Shown here: piece by piece, positions 1 through 8,121 of the stretch
How positions within the stretch are numbered: position 1 is the stretch's first letter
Layout: the number at the start of each line of letters is the position of its first letter
Assembly (NCBI GenBank): GCA_964482685.1
Contig: CAYZZA010000012.1
Coordinates: 1-30,933 of the forward strand
Direction of reading: 5' to 3'
DNA length: 30,933 bases
Source of the DNA: CAYZZA01 sp964482685
Lineage (GTDB): Bacteria > Bacillota > Bacilli > Lactobacillales > Carnobacteriaceae_A
The notes under the pieces: generated by a model
Databases searched by the model: none
Told to the model about the DNA's origin: nothing
The model's input: only the letters and a program-made list of their open reading frames with translations
Translations under genes and position numbers: made by a program

Positions 1-62
1 TCAAGCGGTTAAGACACCGCCCTTTCACGGCGGTATCACGGGTTCGATTCCCGTACGGGTCA
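1..62 (+). tRNA. tRNA-Glu (TTC), 5' end cut off by the window
   Basis: The anticodon stem-loop carries loop CTTTCAC, giving anticodon TTC. The T arm (ACGGG, TTCGATT, CCCGT) and the 3' acceptor strand ACGGGTC with discriminator A are complete. The first bases of the gene lie upstream of the window. No CCA is encoded. It is the first visible member of a four-tRNA cluster. Confidence 0.93.
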
Positions 63-81
63 TTCTTGACCTTAGCACGAA

Positions 82-154
82 GCCGGCTTAGCTCAGTTGG
101 TAGAGCATCTGAATCGTAATCAGAGGGTCGAGGGTTCAATTCCTTTAGCCGGCA
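82..154 (+). tRNA. tRNA-Thr (CGT)
   Basis: A full cloverleaf is visible: acceptor GCCGGCT pairs with AGCCGGC, and the D arm holds AGTTGGTAGA. Anticodon stem TCTGA/TCAGA encloses loop ATCGTAA, giving anticodon CGT, which reads ACG. The T stem GAGGG/CCTTT includes G-U pairs. Discriminator is A and CCA is not encoded. Position 32 is A rather than the usual pyrimidine, a small oddity. Confidence 0.93.
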
Positions 155-183
155 TTGACAAAATTTGTCAAAATGGATATAAT

Positions 184-265
184 GGAGGGGTAGCGAAGTG
201 GCTAAACGCGGCGGACTGTAAATCCGCTCCCTCAGGGTTCGAGAGTTCGAATCTCTCCCCCTCCA
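184..265 (+). tRNA. tRNA-Tyr (GTA)
   Basis: This 82-nt class II tRNA has acceptor GGAGGGG pairing with CCCCTCC, anticodon stem GCGGA/TCCGC with loop CTGTAAA (anticodon GTA), and the long variable arm expected of bacterial tRNA-Tyr. Discriminator is A; no CCA is encoded. Confidence 0.95.
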
Positions 266-275
266 TAGTAGTCAA

Positions 276-347
276 TGGGCTATAGCCAAGCGGTAAGGCA
301 ACGGGTTTTGGTCTCGTCATTCCTAGGTTCGAATCCTAGTAGCCCAG
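276..347 (+). tRNA. tRNA-Gln (TTG)
   Basis: Acceptor TGGGCTA pairs with TAGCCCA, followed by discriminator G. Anticodon stem ACGGG/CTCGT encloses loop TTTTGGT, giving anticodon TTG. It is the last tRNA of the cluster and sits just before a terminator. Confidence 0.94.
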
Positions 348-351
348 TATT

Positions 352-383
352 AAAATGCAGGAATTTATTCCTGCATTTTTTTT
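352..383 (+). terminator. Intrinsic terminator of the tRNA operon
   Basis: Arms AAAATGCAGGAA and TTCCTGCATTTT form a perfect stem around a TTTA loop, continued by a T run. It ends tRNA transcription before the cdaA promoter. Confidence 0.9.
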
Positions 384-409
384 GTTTTCATTTGTGCTTT
401 TTTGATATA

Positions 410-438
410 TTTAGAAAAAAGTGAAACTATGTTATAAT
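410..438 (+). promoter_or_regulatory. Probable sigma-A promoter of cdaA
   Basis: TTTAGA (410-415) and a perfect TATAAT (433-438) are separated by 17 bp. They lie between the tRNA terminator and the cdaA start, about 36 bp before the ATG. Confidence 0.65.
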
Positions 439-474
439 CGACAATGTATGCAACACATCTCAGGAGGTGAATCA

Positions 475-1308
475 ATGACTTTTGACTGGACACAGCTTCT
501 CACATGGTCCACAGTGATTAACATCATTGACATTGTGATCGTAGCCTTTTTTATTCAACAATTAATGAAAATTGTAAAAGGGACACGCGCCGTTCAGCTC
601 TTAAAGGGAATCGGTGTTATCCTCCTCATAAAGGTCATTAGTTATTTCTTTAAATTACAAACTACAGAATATGTAGTCGATTTCGTTATCAACTGGTCTG
701 CATTGGCATTGATTATTATTTTTCAACCTGAATTAAGAAGAGGACTGGAACATCTAGGACGTGGGTCACTCTTTAACATGAGAAAGAAAAAAGATCCAGG
801 TCAAGACATGATTCAATCCTTCTCTACAGCTGTTCAATATATGAGCAAACGACGTATTGGTGCACTTATTTCGATAGAGATGGAAACAGGATTAGAAGAA
901 TATATTGATACCGGGACAAGATTGGACGCCGCAATCTCTTCAGAGTTGTTGATCAATATTTTTATCCCTAACACACCTCTGCATGATGGAGCGGTCATTA
1001 TACGTGATTTCAAGATTGCCGCCGCAGCCGGGTATCTTCCATTGTCTGAGAGCTCTGCTATTCCTAAAAATTTGGGCACCAGACACCGCGCAGCCATCGG
1101 GTTGAGTGAAGTGACAGATGCCATCACTATCGTCGTCTCAGAAGAAACTGGAGACATTAGCGTGGCGCGCGCTGGAAACTTAATCACGGAAATGACTCTA
1201 GAAGAAATGGAGCAGTACTTAGCTCGAGAATTTATACAAGAAGAACCAAAAGAAGGTCCGTTGCAATCGTTTATCGAGAACATACGGAAAGGGGTGTCTG
1301 GAAAATGA
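475..1308 (+). CDS. cdaA: Diadenylate cyclase CdaA (c-di-AMP synthase)
   Basis: The enzyme condenses two ATP into cyclic di-AMP at the membrane. The 277-aa protein has about three N-terminal membrane segments (roughly residues 13-33, 42-58 and 66-85) and a DAC (DisA_N) domain from about 110. The two catalytic signatures are present: DGA at 171-173 within PLHDGAVII, and RHR at 203-205 within GTRHRAAIG. The frame is open upstream to 421, but the ATG at 475 is preceded by AGGAGGTGA at ideal spacing and gives the normal family length. It heads the conserved cdaA-cdaR-glmM operon, and its stop overlaps the next start (ATGA). Family and order both fit, so I am confident. Confidence 0.97.
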   Translation: MTFDWTQLLTWSTVINIIDIVIVAFFIQQLMKIVKGTRAVQLLKGIGVILLIKVISYFFKLQTTEYVVDFVINWSALALIIIFQPELRRGLEHLGRGSLFNMRKKKDPGQDMIQSFSTAVQYMSKRRIGALISIEMETGLEEYIDTGTRLDAAISSELLINIFIPNTPLHDGAVIIRDFKIAAAAGYLPLSESSAIPKNLGTRHRAAIGLSEVTDAITIVVSEETGDISVARAGNLITEMTLEEMEQYLAREFIQEEPKEGPLQSFIENIRKGVSGK

Positions 1309-2387
1309 GATTGGAGAAAGCAAACAATCCTTGGCCAACCCGAATTGTTGCCATTCTTTTTGCACTGATGCTCTTTACTTTTGTGAAATCAAAAAACAAC
1401 TCTCAAGCCAATACCATGAGCCCCAACAACGGAGCCAGTGTGACGTCGGTGGAAGTGGTAACCGATATTCCTATTGTGATTGACATAGACAGAGAAAAGT
1501 TTTTCGTATCGGGCTTGCCCGAAACAGCCACGATTCGTCTAGAAGGATCACAATCTATATTAACGCAAACACTCGCCACTCGAAATTTCGAAATCACAAC
1601 GCCTAACTTAAATGAACTAGGTCCTGGAAAACATACAGTCAAACTGATAGGAAAAGGTTTGTCGAGCTCATTAAATTATAGCATCATGCCTTTAGAGGTA
1701 GACATTGTGATTGAAGAAAAAGCTGTCGTAAAATACTCAGTATCTGTCGAATTTAGTCCATCTTCTTTGGCGGAAGGATACATCGCAAGTACTCCAATTG
1801 TATCCCCGGAAAGTGTGACGATATCCGGGGCAAAATCGACTATTGATAAAATTAGTGAAGTGTCGGTCGTTGTTCTTCCAGACGGAACCAACATCACCGA
1901 GGACATTGAAATGACGTTGCCTGTTCTCGTGTTTGATAAAAATGGAGAGTTGTTAAACGTCAATATCGATCAAAGCCAAGTAGATGTTCTTATTCCCGTA
2001 GAAGGAACAAGCAAAAATATTCCAATTGTACTTCGAAAAGCAGGAGAAGAAAACCCTGAGTACACATATGAATTAGAATTTGCTGAAGGACAAGAGCCTA
2101 ACGCGCAAGTCACCGGTCCTGAGACATTATTAAAATCGCTCGACAACCTTCCTGTAGAGATTGATCTTTCTGGTGTCACAGAATCCACGACAAGAAGCGT
2201 GAAAATAGCTTTACCCAATGGCTTGAAAACGGTCAAACCAGAATCGATAGAAGTGGTCATTCATGTCACGAAGAAGACCGACGATTCGGCAGCCGATGAA
2301 GAAACTACAATTAAAGACACGAGTTCAGATTCAACCGATTCAACCAAGACCGATAGTTCTGGAAAAAAAGACAGTTCAAAAAACTAG
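1305..2387 (+). CDS. cdaR: CdaA regulatory protein CdaR (YbbR-domain protein)
   Basis: In relatives, this membrane-anchored extracytoplasmic protein binds and modulates CdaA. The 360-aa product has one N-terminal membrane segment at about residues 10-29, then probably three YbbR repeats at about 45-320. The B. subtilis protein is longer, with four repeats. The last 35 residues or so are a low-complexity Ser/Thr/Asp/Lys tail (repeated DSTDSTKTDSS-like text), probably a disordered extracellular end. The start overlaps the cdaA stop by 4 nt, implying translational coupling. The repeat count is an estimate by eye. Confidence 0.93.
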   Translation: MRLEKANNPWPTRIVAILFALMLFTFVKSKNNSQANTMSPNNGASVTSVEVVTDIPIVIDIDREKFFVSGLPETATIRLEGSQSILTQTLATRNFEITTPNLNELGPGKHTVKLIGKGLSSSLNYSIMPLEVDIVIEEKAVVKYSVSVEFSPSSLAEGYIASTPIVSPESVTISGAKSTIDKISEVSVVVLPDGTNITEDIEMTLPVLVFDKNGELLNVNIDQSQVDVLIPVEGTSKNIPIVLRKAGEENPEYTYELEFAEGQEPNAQVTGPETLLKSLDNLPVEIDLSGVTESTTRSVKIALPNGLKTVKPESIEVVIHVTKKTDDSAADEETTIKDTSSDSTDSTKTDSSGKKDSSKN

Positions 2388-2431
2388 TCAAGCTTGATAC
2401 TATAATAGGAAAGATAAAAGGTGATTAAAAT

Positions 2432-3793
2432 ATGAAGAAATATTTTGGAACCGATGGAGTTAGAGGGATTGCAAACGTTGAGTTAACGCCTGAATTGGCA
2501 TTTAAATTAGGGCGTTATGGCGGATACGTCCTCTCCCAGCATTTGGAAGAAAATCAGACCCCACGCGTTCTTGTCGCACGGGATACACGTATTTCAGGTC
2601 GTATGCTAGAAAACTCGTTGATTTCAGGATTGTTGTCCATTGGGATCGAAGTGATGCGTCTAGGTGTATTGTCTACGCCAGGTGTATCGTATTTAACGCG
2701 TGCCCAAGGAGCAGTAGCAGGAATTATGATTTCTGCCTCGCACAACCCTGCACAAGACAATGGAATCAAGTTTTTTGGCGCAGATGGCTCAAAGTTGTCT
2801 GATGAACAAGAACAAGAAATTGAGTTGCTATTAAATAAAGATAGCGATGATCTCCCAAGACCTTCGGCGGAAGGATTGGGGACGTCCGAAGAGTTTAAAG
2901 AAGGTGTCTTAAAATATACTCAATTTTTGACACAAACGATCCCAGGTGATTTAGCCGGTCTTCGCGTCTGTTTAGACGGTGCAAATGGTGCCACGGTTCC
3001 TATTTTGAACCGTTTGTTCGCTGATTTAGAGTGTGATTTTGATGTGATGGGCAACCAGCCAGACGGCTTGAACATCAACAAAGGGGTTGGAAGCACACAC
3101 CCTGAAAAGTTAGCCGAATGGGTAGTTGAAAAAGAAGCCGATGCAGGACTTGCATTTGATGGAGACGGCGACCGCTTGATTGCTGTCGATGAATTAGGCA
3201 ACATCGTAGATGGAGATAAAATCCTCTATATTTGTGCCAAATACTTCCATGACCAAGGAAGACTAAAAAAAGATACACTTGTCTCTACCGTAATGAGTAA
3301 CCTTGGTTTTTACAAAGCACTTGAAAAAGCAGGAATCAAAAGTGTAAAAACAAACGTGGGCGATCGATATGTTGTCGAAGAGATGAAAGAAAATGGATAC
3401 AATCTAGGTGGCGAGCAATCTGGACACGTTGTCTTTTTTGATTACTTGACGACAGGTGACGGATTGTTAACAGGGATTCAACTTTTACATGTAATGAAAG
3501 AAACAGGGAAAACATTATCTGAACTTGCTTCAGAAGTGGTCCCATATCCACAAAAACTTGTAAACGTGCCTGTAAAGGACAAACACAATGTGATGAACAA
3601 TCCAGCCATTAAAGAAGTCATCGAGGAAGTAGAAGGTGAAATGGGCGACAACGGACGTGTGCTTGTGCGTCCAAGTGGGACAGAGAGTCTTTTGCGTATT
3701 ATGGCAGAAGCGCCTACTCAAGAAGAAGTCGATGCATATGTGTCACGTATTCAAGAAGTCGTAGTAGCCGAAATAGGAATGCCAGAAGAATAA
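2432..3793 (+). CDS. glmM: Phosphoglucosamine mutase GlmM
   Basis: It converts glucosamine-6-phosphate to glucosamine-1-phosphate in UDP-GlcNAc and peptidoglycan precursor synthesis. The 453-aa alpha-phosphohexomutase shows every key motif: the phosphoserine loop ISASHNP (Ser103 the likely phosphorylated residue), the metal loop DGDGDR (243-248), the sugar-binding loop GEQSGH (327-332) and the phosphate-binding RPSGTE (413-418). AAAGGTGA lies just before the ATG. In other Bacillota, CdaA and CdaR bind GlmM, tying c-di-AMP production to wall synthesis, which agrees with this order. A TATAAT at 2401-2406 in the gap after cdaR has no good -35, so an internal promoter is only possible. Confidence 0.98.
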   Translation: MKKYFGTDGVRGIANVELTPELAFKLGRYGGYVLSQHLEENQTPRVLVARDTRISGRMLENSLISGLLSIGIEVMRLGVLSTPGVSYLTRAQGAVAGIMISASHNPAQDNGIKFFGADGSKLSDEQEQEIELLLNKDSDDLPRPSAEGLGTSEEFKEGVLKYTQFLTQTIPGDLAGLRVCLDGANGATVPILNRLFADLECDFDVMGNQPDGLNINKGVGSTHPEKLAEWVVEKEADAGLAFDGDGDRLIAVDELGNIVDGDKILYICAKYFHDQGRLKKDTLVSTVMSNLGFYKALEKAGIKSVKTNVGDRYVVEEMKENGYNLGGEQSGHVVFFDYLTTGDGLLTGIQLLHVMKETGKTLSELASEVVPYPQKLVNVPVKDKHNVMNNPAIKEVIEEVEGEMGDNGRVLVRPSGTESLLRIMAEAPTQEEVDAYVSRIQEVVVAEIGMPEE

Positions 3794-3820
3794 AAAAACC
3801 AGGATGTTCCTGGTTTTTTT
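3793..3820 (+). terminator. Intrinsic terminator of the cdaA-cdaR-glmM operon
   Basis: Perfect arms AAAAAACCAGGA and TCCTGGTTTTTT around a TGT loop follow directly on the glmM stop codon. The A and T tails would also allow function in reverse. Confidence 0.93.
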
Positions 3821-3865
3821 ATTTGAATATTTTTAGAGGCATTGAAAAGAAAAGAGGGAAAGAAC

Positions 3866-4540
3866 GTGGACACAAAAGATGCACACATTCTCCAGCAAAT
3901 GGAAGAATACGTTAGGCAAACCTTGGCACAAGAAGGCACTGGACATGATTGGACGCACATCGACCGCGTTCGAACAACTGCGGTACAATTGGCTCAAGAG
4001 GAACAAGCGGATTTGTTTATTGTGACAGCTTCGGCCTTGTTACATGACTTGATTGACGAGAAAGTTGTCGCGAGTGAGAAAGAAAGTGTCCGTGACCTTC
4101 TATACTGGATGGGCACACTGGGCGTGTCTGACGAGCGAAAAAGAGCCATTGTGTCGATTATTACCACGATCTCTTATAAAGGTGGAACGGGAACTCCTGT
4201 TTCAATGCTCGAAGCTCAAATTGTTCAAGATGCCGATCGATTAGATGCGATGGGAGCCGTTGGAATAGCCCGGTGTTTTTTGTATGCTGGAAGCAAAGGG
4301 CATGTGTTGTACGACGAATCTGTTGCCGTTCGAGAAAATATGACACTTTCAGAGTACCGACAGACACCTACACCTGCTCTCAACCATTTCTATGAAAAAT
4401 TGTTAAAATTGAAAAAATTCATGAATACTAAAGCGGGCAAACGTGAAGCAGCTAAACGTCATGCCTACATGGAATCTTTCTTAGTTGAATTTTATAGAGA
4501 AACCGGACATGCTCAGATGGAGATGGACAGACAAGACTAG
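3866..4540 (+). CDS. HD-domain phosphohydrolase, YpgQ/YedJ-like
   Basis: This predicted cytoplasmic metal-dependent phosphohydrolase has 224 aa. It shows the HD-superfamily pattern: His in HDWTHIDRV (H31), the HD pair in LLHDLIDEK (H60, D61) and a distal Asp in VQDADRLDAMGA (about D122-D127). The last motif is characteristic of the YedJ/YpgQ branch. B. subtilis YpgQ has been characterised as a nucleotide pyrophosphohydrolase; the substrate here is inferred only. I chose GTG at 3866 because AGAGGG lies about 7 nt upstream; the frame stays open to a TTG at 3842 that has no such site. It is probably monocistronic, between two terminators. Confidence 0.87.
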   Translation: MDTKDAHILQQMEEYVRQTLAQEGTGHDWTHIDRVRTTAVQLAQEEQADLFIVTASALLHDLIDEKVVASEKESVRDLLYWMGTLGVSDERKRAIVSIITTISYKGGTGTPVSMLEAQIVQDADRLDAMGAVGIARCFLYAGSKGHVLYDESVAVRENMTLSEYRQTPTPALNHFYEKLLKLKKFMNTKAGKREAAKRHAYMESFLVEFYRETGHAQMEMDRQD

Positions 4541-4587
4541 AAACAAAAGCGAATGTTGTCTTGAGTAAACAGTGTGAAAAAGACAAA

Positions 4588-4632
4588 AAAAATAGCCTAC
4601 ACTTCTTTTTCAAAAAGAAATGGGGCTATTTG
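4588..4632. terminator. Bidirectional terminator between convergent genes
   Basis: AAATAGCC pairs with GGCTATTT, with an inner TTCTTTTT/AAAAAGAA stem. A and T runs flank it. It lies between the HD gene (plus) and the zinc protease gene (minus), so it can serve both. Confidence 0.75.
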
Positions 4633-4642
4633 GATAATGGGT

Positions 4643-5344
4643 TTATCTACGTCTTCTGTTAGAGTCTCCAAACAAAAGAAACAAGCGAAGAACGTTAAGG
4701 AACGACGCAACTGCAGCTGCAATATAAGTGAGTGCGGCTGCCTTTAATACTTTTTCAGCATGTGGCAACTCTTCAGGAGTCAACAAGCGTTGCTCTTCCA
4801 AGATCGCAATTGCACGGTTAGATGCATTAAATTCCACAGGCAGAGTCACCAGTTGAAAAATCAATGTACTCGTAAAGAGGAGCAGTCCTGTGTTGATCAA
4901 AAATGAGTTGCCACCAAATAGGACTCCAGCTAAGATCAACGGGTAGGATACGCCTTGTCCAAACGTAGTGATTGGCACGAGACTAGCTCGAAGACGTAAG
5001 GGAATATAACTTTCTTTGTCTTGTAAAGCGTGACCTGCCTCGTGTGCCGCAACACCGATTGCCGCAACGGATGTAGAATTGCGGGTAGAATCAGACAAAC
5101 GCAATACTTTTTCTTGTGAACTGTAGTGGTCCGTTAAATTTCCACGAATCGGTTCGATTTTGACGTTTTGAAGTCCAGCAGTATCTAAAATATCTCGGCA
5201 GACTTCTGTTGCTGTCTGCCCTCTTTGGCTTCGTACTTTGCTGTAAGTGGTGTACGTTTTTTTCACATAGCTACTTGCTATTCCAGAAATCGCTAAACCA
5301 ATTAAAATTAGAATATACGTTGGGTCCCAATAGAAAAAGGGCAT
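4643..5344 (-). CDS. Zinc-dependent membrane protease, YugP family
   Basis: The 233-aa protein has an N-terminal membrane segment (about 9-27), a zincin motif HEAGH in the stretch IGVAAHEAGHALQD, and three or so hydrophobic segments in the C-terminal half, ending in a basic tail NRRRR. This is the neutral zinc metallopeptidase family Zn_peptidase_2 typified by B. subtilis YugP, and the length fits. Substrates are unknown. AGAAAGGATG lies before the ATG on the minus strand, with a likely promoter further upstream. It is divergent from galT. Confidence 0.92.
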   Translation of the reverse strand: MPFFYWDPTYILILIGLAISGIASSYVKKTYTTYSKVRSQRGQTATEVCRDILDTAGLQNVKIEPIRGNLTDHYSSQEKVLRLSDSTRNSTSVAAIGVAAHEAGHALQDKESYIPLRLRASLVPITTFGQGVSYPLILAGVLFGGNSFLINTGLLLFTSTLIFQLVTLPVEFNASNRAIAILEEQRLLTPEELPHAEKVLKAAALTYIAAAVASFLNVLRLFLLFGDSNRRRR

Positions 5345-5400
5345 ATTTCTTCATCCTTTCTAGCTTACTCAATGCACTCGCTGTATGAGCGCTACTGCAC

Positions 5401-5409
5401 ATTATACCA
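5401..5409 (-). promoter_or_regulatory. Extended -10 promoter of the zinc protease gene
   Basis: Read on the minus strand this is TGG followed by a perfect TATAAT, an extended -10. No convincing -35 box is seen. It lies about 60 bp before the protease ATG. Confidence 0.55.
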
Positions 5410-5555
5410 TATAAAAAGGGAAAGAAAACCTTGTAACCCATTCTGAAAGAACCTACACTAGAAGAGGCGTAAACCAAGCACGATATGTAAAAAAATCAAA
5501 AGAACAGTGTGTTCTACATAGGCGTATCAAAAGCCTACTATATAGGAGGTAGACA

Positions 5556-7052
5556 ATGAGTAGTCAACTAGTCAAAACATTTATTCAATCCGCATACCAC
5601 GATGGTTTGATCCACAAAGACGATCAATTGTATATGGAAAACCGGGTATGTTTTTTAATTGGTGAAGCAGGGGAGCCCTCTGAAGAAAGTTTCGTAGAAA
5701 GAGGCATGTCGCGTCTGGAACTATTAGACGCCTTGATTTCAACTGCCGTTGCCAACCAAGTGATTTCTAATACGAGACATGAAAAAGAGCAGCTATCTGC
5801 CCGGATTATGGATGTGCTTACTCCTCTACCGTCTCGTGTAAACGAAGTATTTAGACAAAAGTATACCGAGTCACCTAAAGATGCAACCGACTATTTTTTT
5901 GAGTTGAGTCAAAAAAATGATTATATCAAAACACGTGCAATTGCTCAAAATATTGAATTTACACACCAAACGGAGTATGGGGAACTACAAATGACTATCA
6001 ATTTATCCAAGCCAGAAAAAGATCCCAAGGAAATTATGATGCAAGTCAATACACCGCCTAGTACATACCCAAAATGCTTGTTATGTGTAGAAAATGAAGG
6101 ATATGAAGGAACCCAAACCCATCCTGCACGCGCCAACCACCGCTTGATTCGTTTGCCGATTGACGAAAATACGTGGAGTTTTCAATATTCTCCTTATGCA
6201 TATTACAATGAACATGCTATCTTCGTTTCGAACAAACATGAGCCGATGAATGTCGGGAAACAAGCCATTCGAAATTTACTCGATATCGTGACCTTTTTGC
6301 CTCATTACTTTGTAGGAGCAAACGCAGGGCTGCCTATCGTAGGAGGTTCTATTTTGTCGCACGACCATTACCAAGGAGGCAGACACGTTTTCCCGATGGA
6401 ACAAGCCTCTTTGTGGCACTCGTTTTCACTGGCAGCTCACCCAACTGTTCAAGCAGGCCTTGTCCAGTGGCCGATGTCTGTGATCCGTTTACGAGGAAAG
6501 GATAAAGAAGAACTTGTACAAGCAGCCGACCAGATAATGAAAAGTTGGAAAGGGTACACAGATGCATCTGTGGACGTCTTGCATAAAACAGACGGAACGC
6601 CTCACAATGCTCTGACACCAATCGTGCGAAGACAAGGTGCAGTGTATGAACTTGATTTAGTATTACGAAACAACCGCACCACAGCGGATTTTCCAGATGG
6701 TCTGTTTCATCCCCATCCTGATGTGCAACACATCAAAAAAGAAAACATCGGGTTGATTGAAGTGATGGGTCTAGCAATTCTCCCCCCACGTCTAAAAAGA
6801 GAAATGGAACAAGTGGAAGAGTACTTATTGGGTCGTTCTACTGAGACTGAAGTGGAAGCCTGTCACCGTGTGTGGGCCACAACTTTAAAAGAAGCCAATC
6901 GAGATGTCACAGAAGCTACTGTAAAAGACGTGATTTACGCGGCGGTTGGTGAGGTTTTCTTACGTGTGCTCGTAGACGCTGCTGTATTTAAACCAACCTC
7001 AAAAGGGAAAGAGGCTTTTGTTCGATTTATCGAGTCTATTAAGTCTCCTTAA
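5556..7052 (+). CDS. galT: UDP-glucose--hexose-1-phosphate uridylyltransferase, type II (GalT)
   Basis: This Leloir-pathway enzyme swaps UMP between UDP-glucose and galactose-1-phosphate through a uridylyl-histidine intermediate. The 498-aa length matches the long GalT type of Bacillota. The active-site motif SHDHYQGG is at 268-275, and a CLLC pair (174-177) may bind metal. The start is fixed by ATAGGAGGT just upstream. No galK, galE or galM is adjacent, so it stands alone. The 211-bp upstream region holds a small inverted repeat GAACA-GTG-TGTTC (5502-5514) and TAGGC/GCCTA arms, but I find no clear -35/-10 pair or catabolite-repression site. Confidence 0.95.
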   Translation: MSSQLVKTFIQSAYHDGLIHKDDQLYMENRVCFLIGEAGEPSEESFVERGMSRLELLDALISTAVANQVISNTRHEKEQLSARIMDVLTPLPSRVNEVFRQKYTESPKDATDYFFELSQKNDYIKTRAIAQNIEFTHQTEYGELQMTINLSKPEKDPKEIMMQVNTPPSTYPKCLLCVENEGYEGTQTHPARANHRLIRLPIDENTWSFQYSPYAYYNEHAIFVSNKHEPMNVGKQAIRNLLDIVTFLPHYFVGANAGLPIVGGSILSHDHYQGGRHVFPMEQASLWHSFSLAAHPTVQAGLVQWPMSVIRLRGKDKEELVQAADQIMKSWKGYTDASVDVLHKTDGTPHNALTPIVRRQGAVYELDLVLRNNRTTADFPDGLFHPHPDVQHIKKENIGLIEVMGLAILPPRLKREMEQVEEYLLGRSTETEVEACHRVWATTLKEANRDVTEATVKDVIYAAVGEVFLRVLVDAAVFKPTSKGKEAFVRFIESIKSP

Positions 7053-7083
7053 ACAAAGAAGACCAAAAAATCAGACAAAGAAA

Positions 7084-7191
7084 AGACATACAAGAAAAGT
7101 GTTCTCTCGTATGTCTCACTTGTTTGCGAGTCCATTTAAAAACCCCTTTTTTCTACACAGAAAAGCCAAAACTCTGTGGAAGAAGGGGGTT
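7084..7191. terminator. Two hairpins between galT and the epimerase-like gene
   Basis: The first (7084-7116) pairs AGACATAC with GTATGTCT around an inner AGAA/TTCT stem. The second (7141-7191) pairs AACCCC with GGGGTT, has an inner ACAG/CTGT stem, and is followed by TGTTTATG. Both lie between convergent genes and probably end transcription in one or both directions. The T tracts are weak. Confidence 0.55.
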
Positions 7192-7204
7192 GTTTATGTC
7201 TGAT

Positions 7205-7900
7205 TCATTTTTTACTTATTCCTGCCTCGACATCGAAGGGAAGCTTTTCAAATCCATTTATCAACAAAAAAGAATGCTTTTGGTTTATGGGTACGGATAA
7301 AGCAGACTCGATGAGTTGATTGAATTCTTTTTCAGAAATATCCATTGTGCGCTCACGCGTGTATGTCTTTGCGGAGCAATCCGACTCAGCTATGTAGTTC
7401 CCCATTCGAATGCCAACAGATTCAATCCCATGGAGGCACGAATGAAAACAAGCCAGTCCTTCTAAATAAACTTCTGATACAACATACACGTCATTTACTC
7501 GTGGAGCATCCGTGGCTTGTTCTGGAGTGGCTTGTGCATATGAATCAATGGCATGAATCGAACTTGCGAAAACGACACGTTTGAGGGTGGTGGAAGTCGC
7601 CGCTTTTGTAAAAAGATTTTGCACCAATTTATAATTGAAATTCAGCACATGTTCGCATGACTCTGACTTTAGCTTTGGATCAGATGCGAGATGGATAATG
7701 TATGCCACCTCATCTAGCAATCCGTCCCACCCTTCTTCGAGGGTCAAGTCTCTTTCTAAATACGTATTTGTGTTTATATTTGCATATGGACGTGTATCAA
7801 AAGCAAGATCTACAAGAATGAGCGTATGCGTTCCGCTAAGGTGTCTGGTGAGACGTGTTCCAATTTTACCAGCAGCACCTGTGATTAAAATAGTAGCCAT
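7205..7900 (-). CDS. NAD-dependent epimerase/dehydratase-like protein (extended SDR) with Lys to Glu at the catalytic site
   Basis: The 231-aa Rossmann protein has the nucleotide-binding motif TGAAGKIG at residues 7-14 and an acidic residue (D31) closing the second strand, which favours NAD over NADP. FASSIHAID supplies the active-site Ser region. It resembles uronate dehydrogenase-like or NAD-epimerase proteins. The YxxxK motif reads YVVSE (139-143), so the Lys that normally binds the nicotinamide ribose and lowers the Tyr pKa is Glu. Activity is therefore doubtful or altered. I chose the ATG at 7900 because GGAGGAAC precedes it; the frame runs 23 codons further without a better site. It is not GalE. 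Confidence 0.85.
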   Translation of the reverse strand: MATILITGAAGKIGTRLTRHLSGTHTLILVDLAFDTRPYANINTNTYLERDLTLEEGWDGLLDEVAYIIHLASDPKLKSESCEHVLNFNYKLVQNLFTKAATSTTLKRVVFASSIHAIDSYAQATPEQATDAPRVNDVYVVSEVYLEGLACFHSCLHGIESVGIRMGNYIAESDCSAKTYTRERTMDISEKEFNQLIESALSVPINQKHSFLLINGFEKLPFDVEAGISKK

Positions 7901-8066
7901 TAAAAGTTCCTCCATCTTCGTATGATTATCAACAATGTATATCTGTACAAATAATATAAAAAGAAACAATAGGGCACTAGACGGTCGTTGACCAATACAA
8001 TAGCGGAAAAATGCAACATATAACTTTAGCTATAGAGAGTCATCAAATACTGACACAAGCCCTGCT

Positions 8067-8121
8067 GGCCATTTTTTTAATAAAAGCATTTATCTAAAGA
8101 CATGAATGCTTCCAAATGGCC
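8067..8121. other. Nested hairpin in the intergenic region
   Basis: Outer arms GGCCATTT (8067-8074) and AAATGGCC (8114-8121) are perfect over 8 bp. Inside them AAGCATT (8084-8090) and AATGCTT (8105-8111) are perfect over 7 bp, around a 14-nt loop. No adequate T run follows, so a simple terminator is unlikely. Confidence 0.5.

Noticed and set aside
97..285. 62-aa plus-strand frame
   Set aside because: It runs across the tRNA-Thr and tRNA-Tyr genes and is only their shadow.
834..1283. 149-aa minus-strand frame
   Set aside because: It lies antisense within cdaA and has no recognisable protein or ribosome site.
7205..7900. GalE as partner of galT
   Set aside because: The sequence is short (231 aa), lacks a normal YxxxK and does not resemble GalE; adjacency and opposite strand give no support.
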